Assembly (NCBI GenBank): GCA_012961305.1
Contig: DTZQ01000560.1
Coordinates: forward strand, 1 to 6,622
Origin: Armatimonadota bacterium
GTDB lineage: Bacteria; Armatimonadota; UBA10988; DTZQ01
Length of the DNA stretch: 6,622 nt
Reading direction: 5' to 3'
The translations under genes and the position numbers were made by a program. Positions 6,584 to 6,622 of the stretch are shown piece after piece (the first letter of the stretch is position 1; each line of letters starts with the position of its first letter). The notes below the pieces were generated by a model. The model did not search any database and was not told where the DNA came from. It worked only from the letters and a program-made list of their open reading frames with translations.

Positions 6584-6622
6584 GAAGCCTCTTTGGAGTC
6601 AGGGGCTTCAGTCCCGTAAAGA

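Larger units (their letters stand above)
6491..6622. other. Intergenic tail after the GH106 gene
   Basis: No coding sequence is recognisable. The stretch is C-rich and then G-rich, with a strong hairpin, a 7-bp tandem repeat and near its end a weaker inverted pair, GAAGCC (6584-6589) with GGCTTC (6604-6609). It has the look of repeat-derived intergenic DNA. Confidence 0.5.

Noticed and set aside
1..6622. CRISPR array, tRNA, rRNA or insertion sequence with transposase
   Set aside because: No spaced direct repeats of array type, no tRNA cloverleaf or rRNA stretches and no transposase-like translation were seen on either strand.

Overview
The window (about 60% G+C) reads as a bacterial accessory locus for breaking down glycosides outside the cytoplasm. 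It has four protein genes in two divergent pairs. The protein families, the classical GGAGG ribosome-binding sites and the characteristic N-terminus of the DUF1080 protein suggest a Planctomycetota or related PVC-like bacterium. This is inference from family style; there is no rRNA or other marker to confirm it.

Left half, minus strand (reading leftwards from about 1518): a short protein with a twin-arginine motif and an aldo/keto-reductase-like barrel. Two bases after its stop codon comes a gene for a secreted CXXCH cytochrome c, which runs off the left edge of the window. The tight spacing, and a ribosome-binding site lying inside the upstream gene, indicate one translationally coupled operon. 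Both products are probably periplasmic or surface redox proteins.

Centre (1519-1856): a divergent intergenic region of 338 bp. It holds a TATAAT-like -10 box facing left, a TTGACA box facing right and an 11-bp perfect inverted repeat whose arms are 81 bp apart. The first arm overlaps the promoter-like boxes.

Right half, plus strand: a 244-aa DUF1080 protein (3-keto-disaccharide hydrolase family), then a 161-bp spacer with an 8-bp tandem repeat and a 12-bp palindrome, then a 1245-aa secreted GH106 (alpha-L-rhamnosidase-like) enzyme. The GH106 protein carries an inserted discoidin-like domain, a DUF3395-like module and a C-terminal GH2-type sugar-binding sandwich. The last 132 bp are intergenic, with a GC-rich hairpin and a 7-bp tandem repeat.

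Working model (inference): GH106 trims rhamnose-type sugars from a plant or algal glycoside, glycan or saponin. The DUF1080 protein cleaves or eliminates a 3-keto-glycoside. The exported oxidoreductase-like protein and the cytochrome could belong to the redox step that makes keto-sugars or disposes of the electrons. No canonical 3-dehydrogenase (GMC or GFO/IDH/MocA type) is visible here, so the link between the two halves is unproven.
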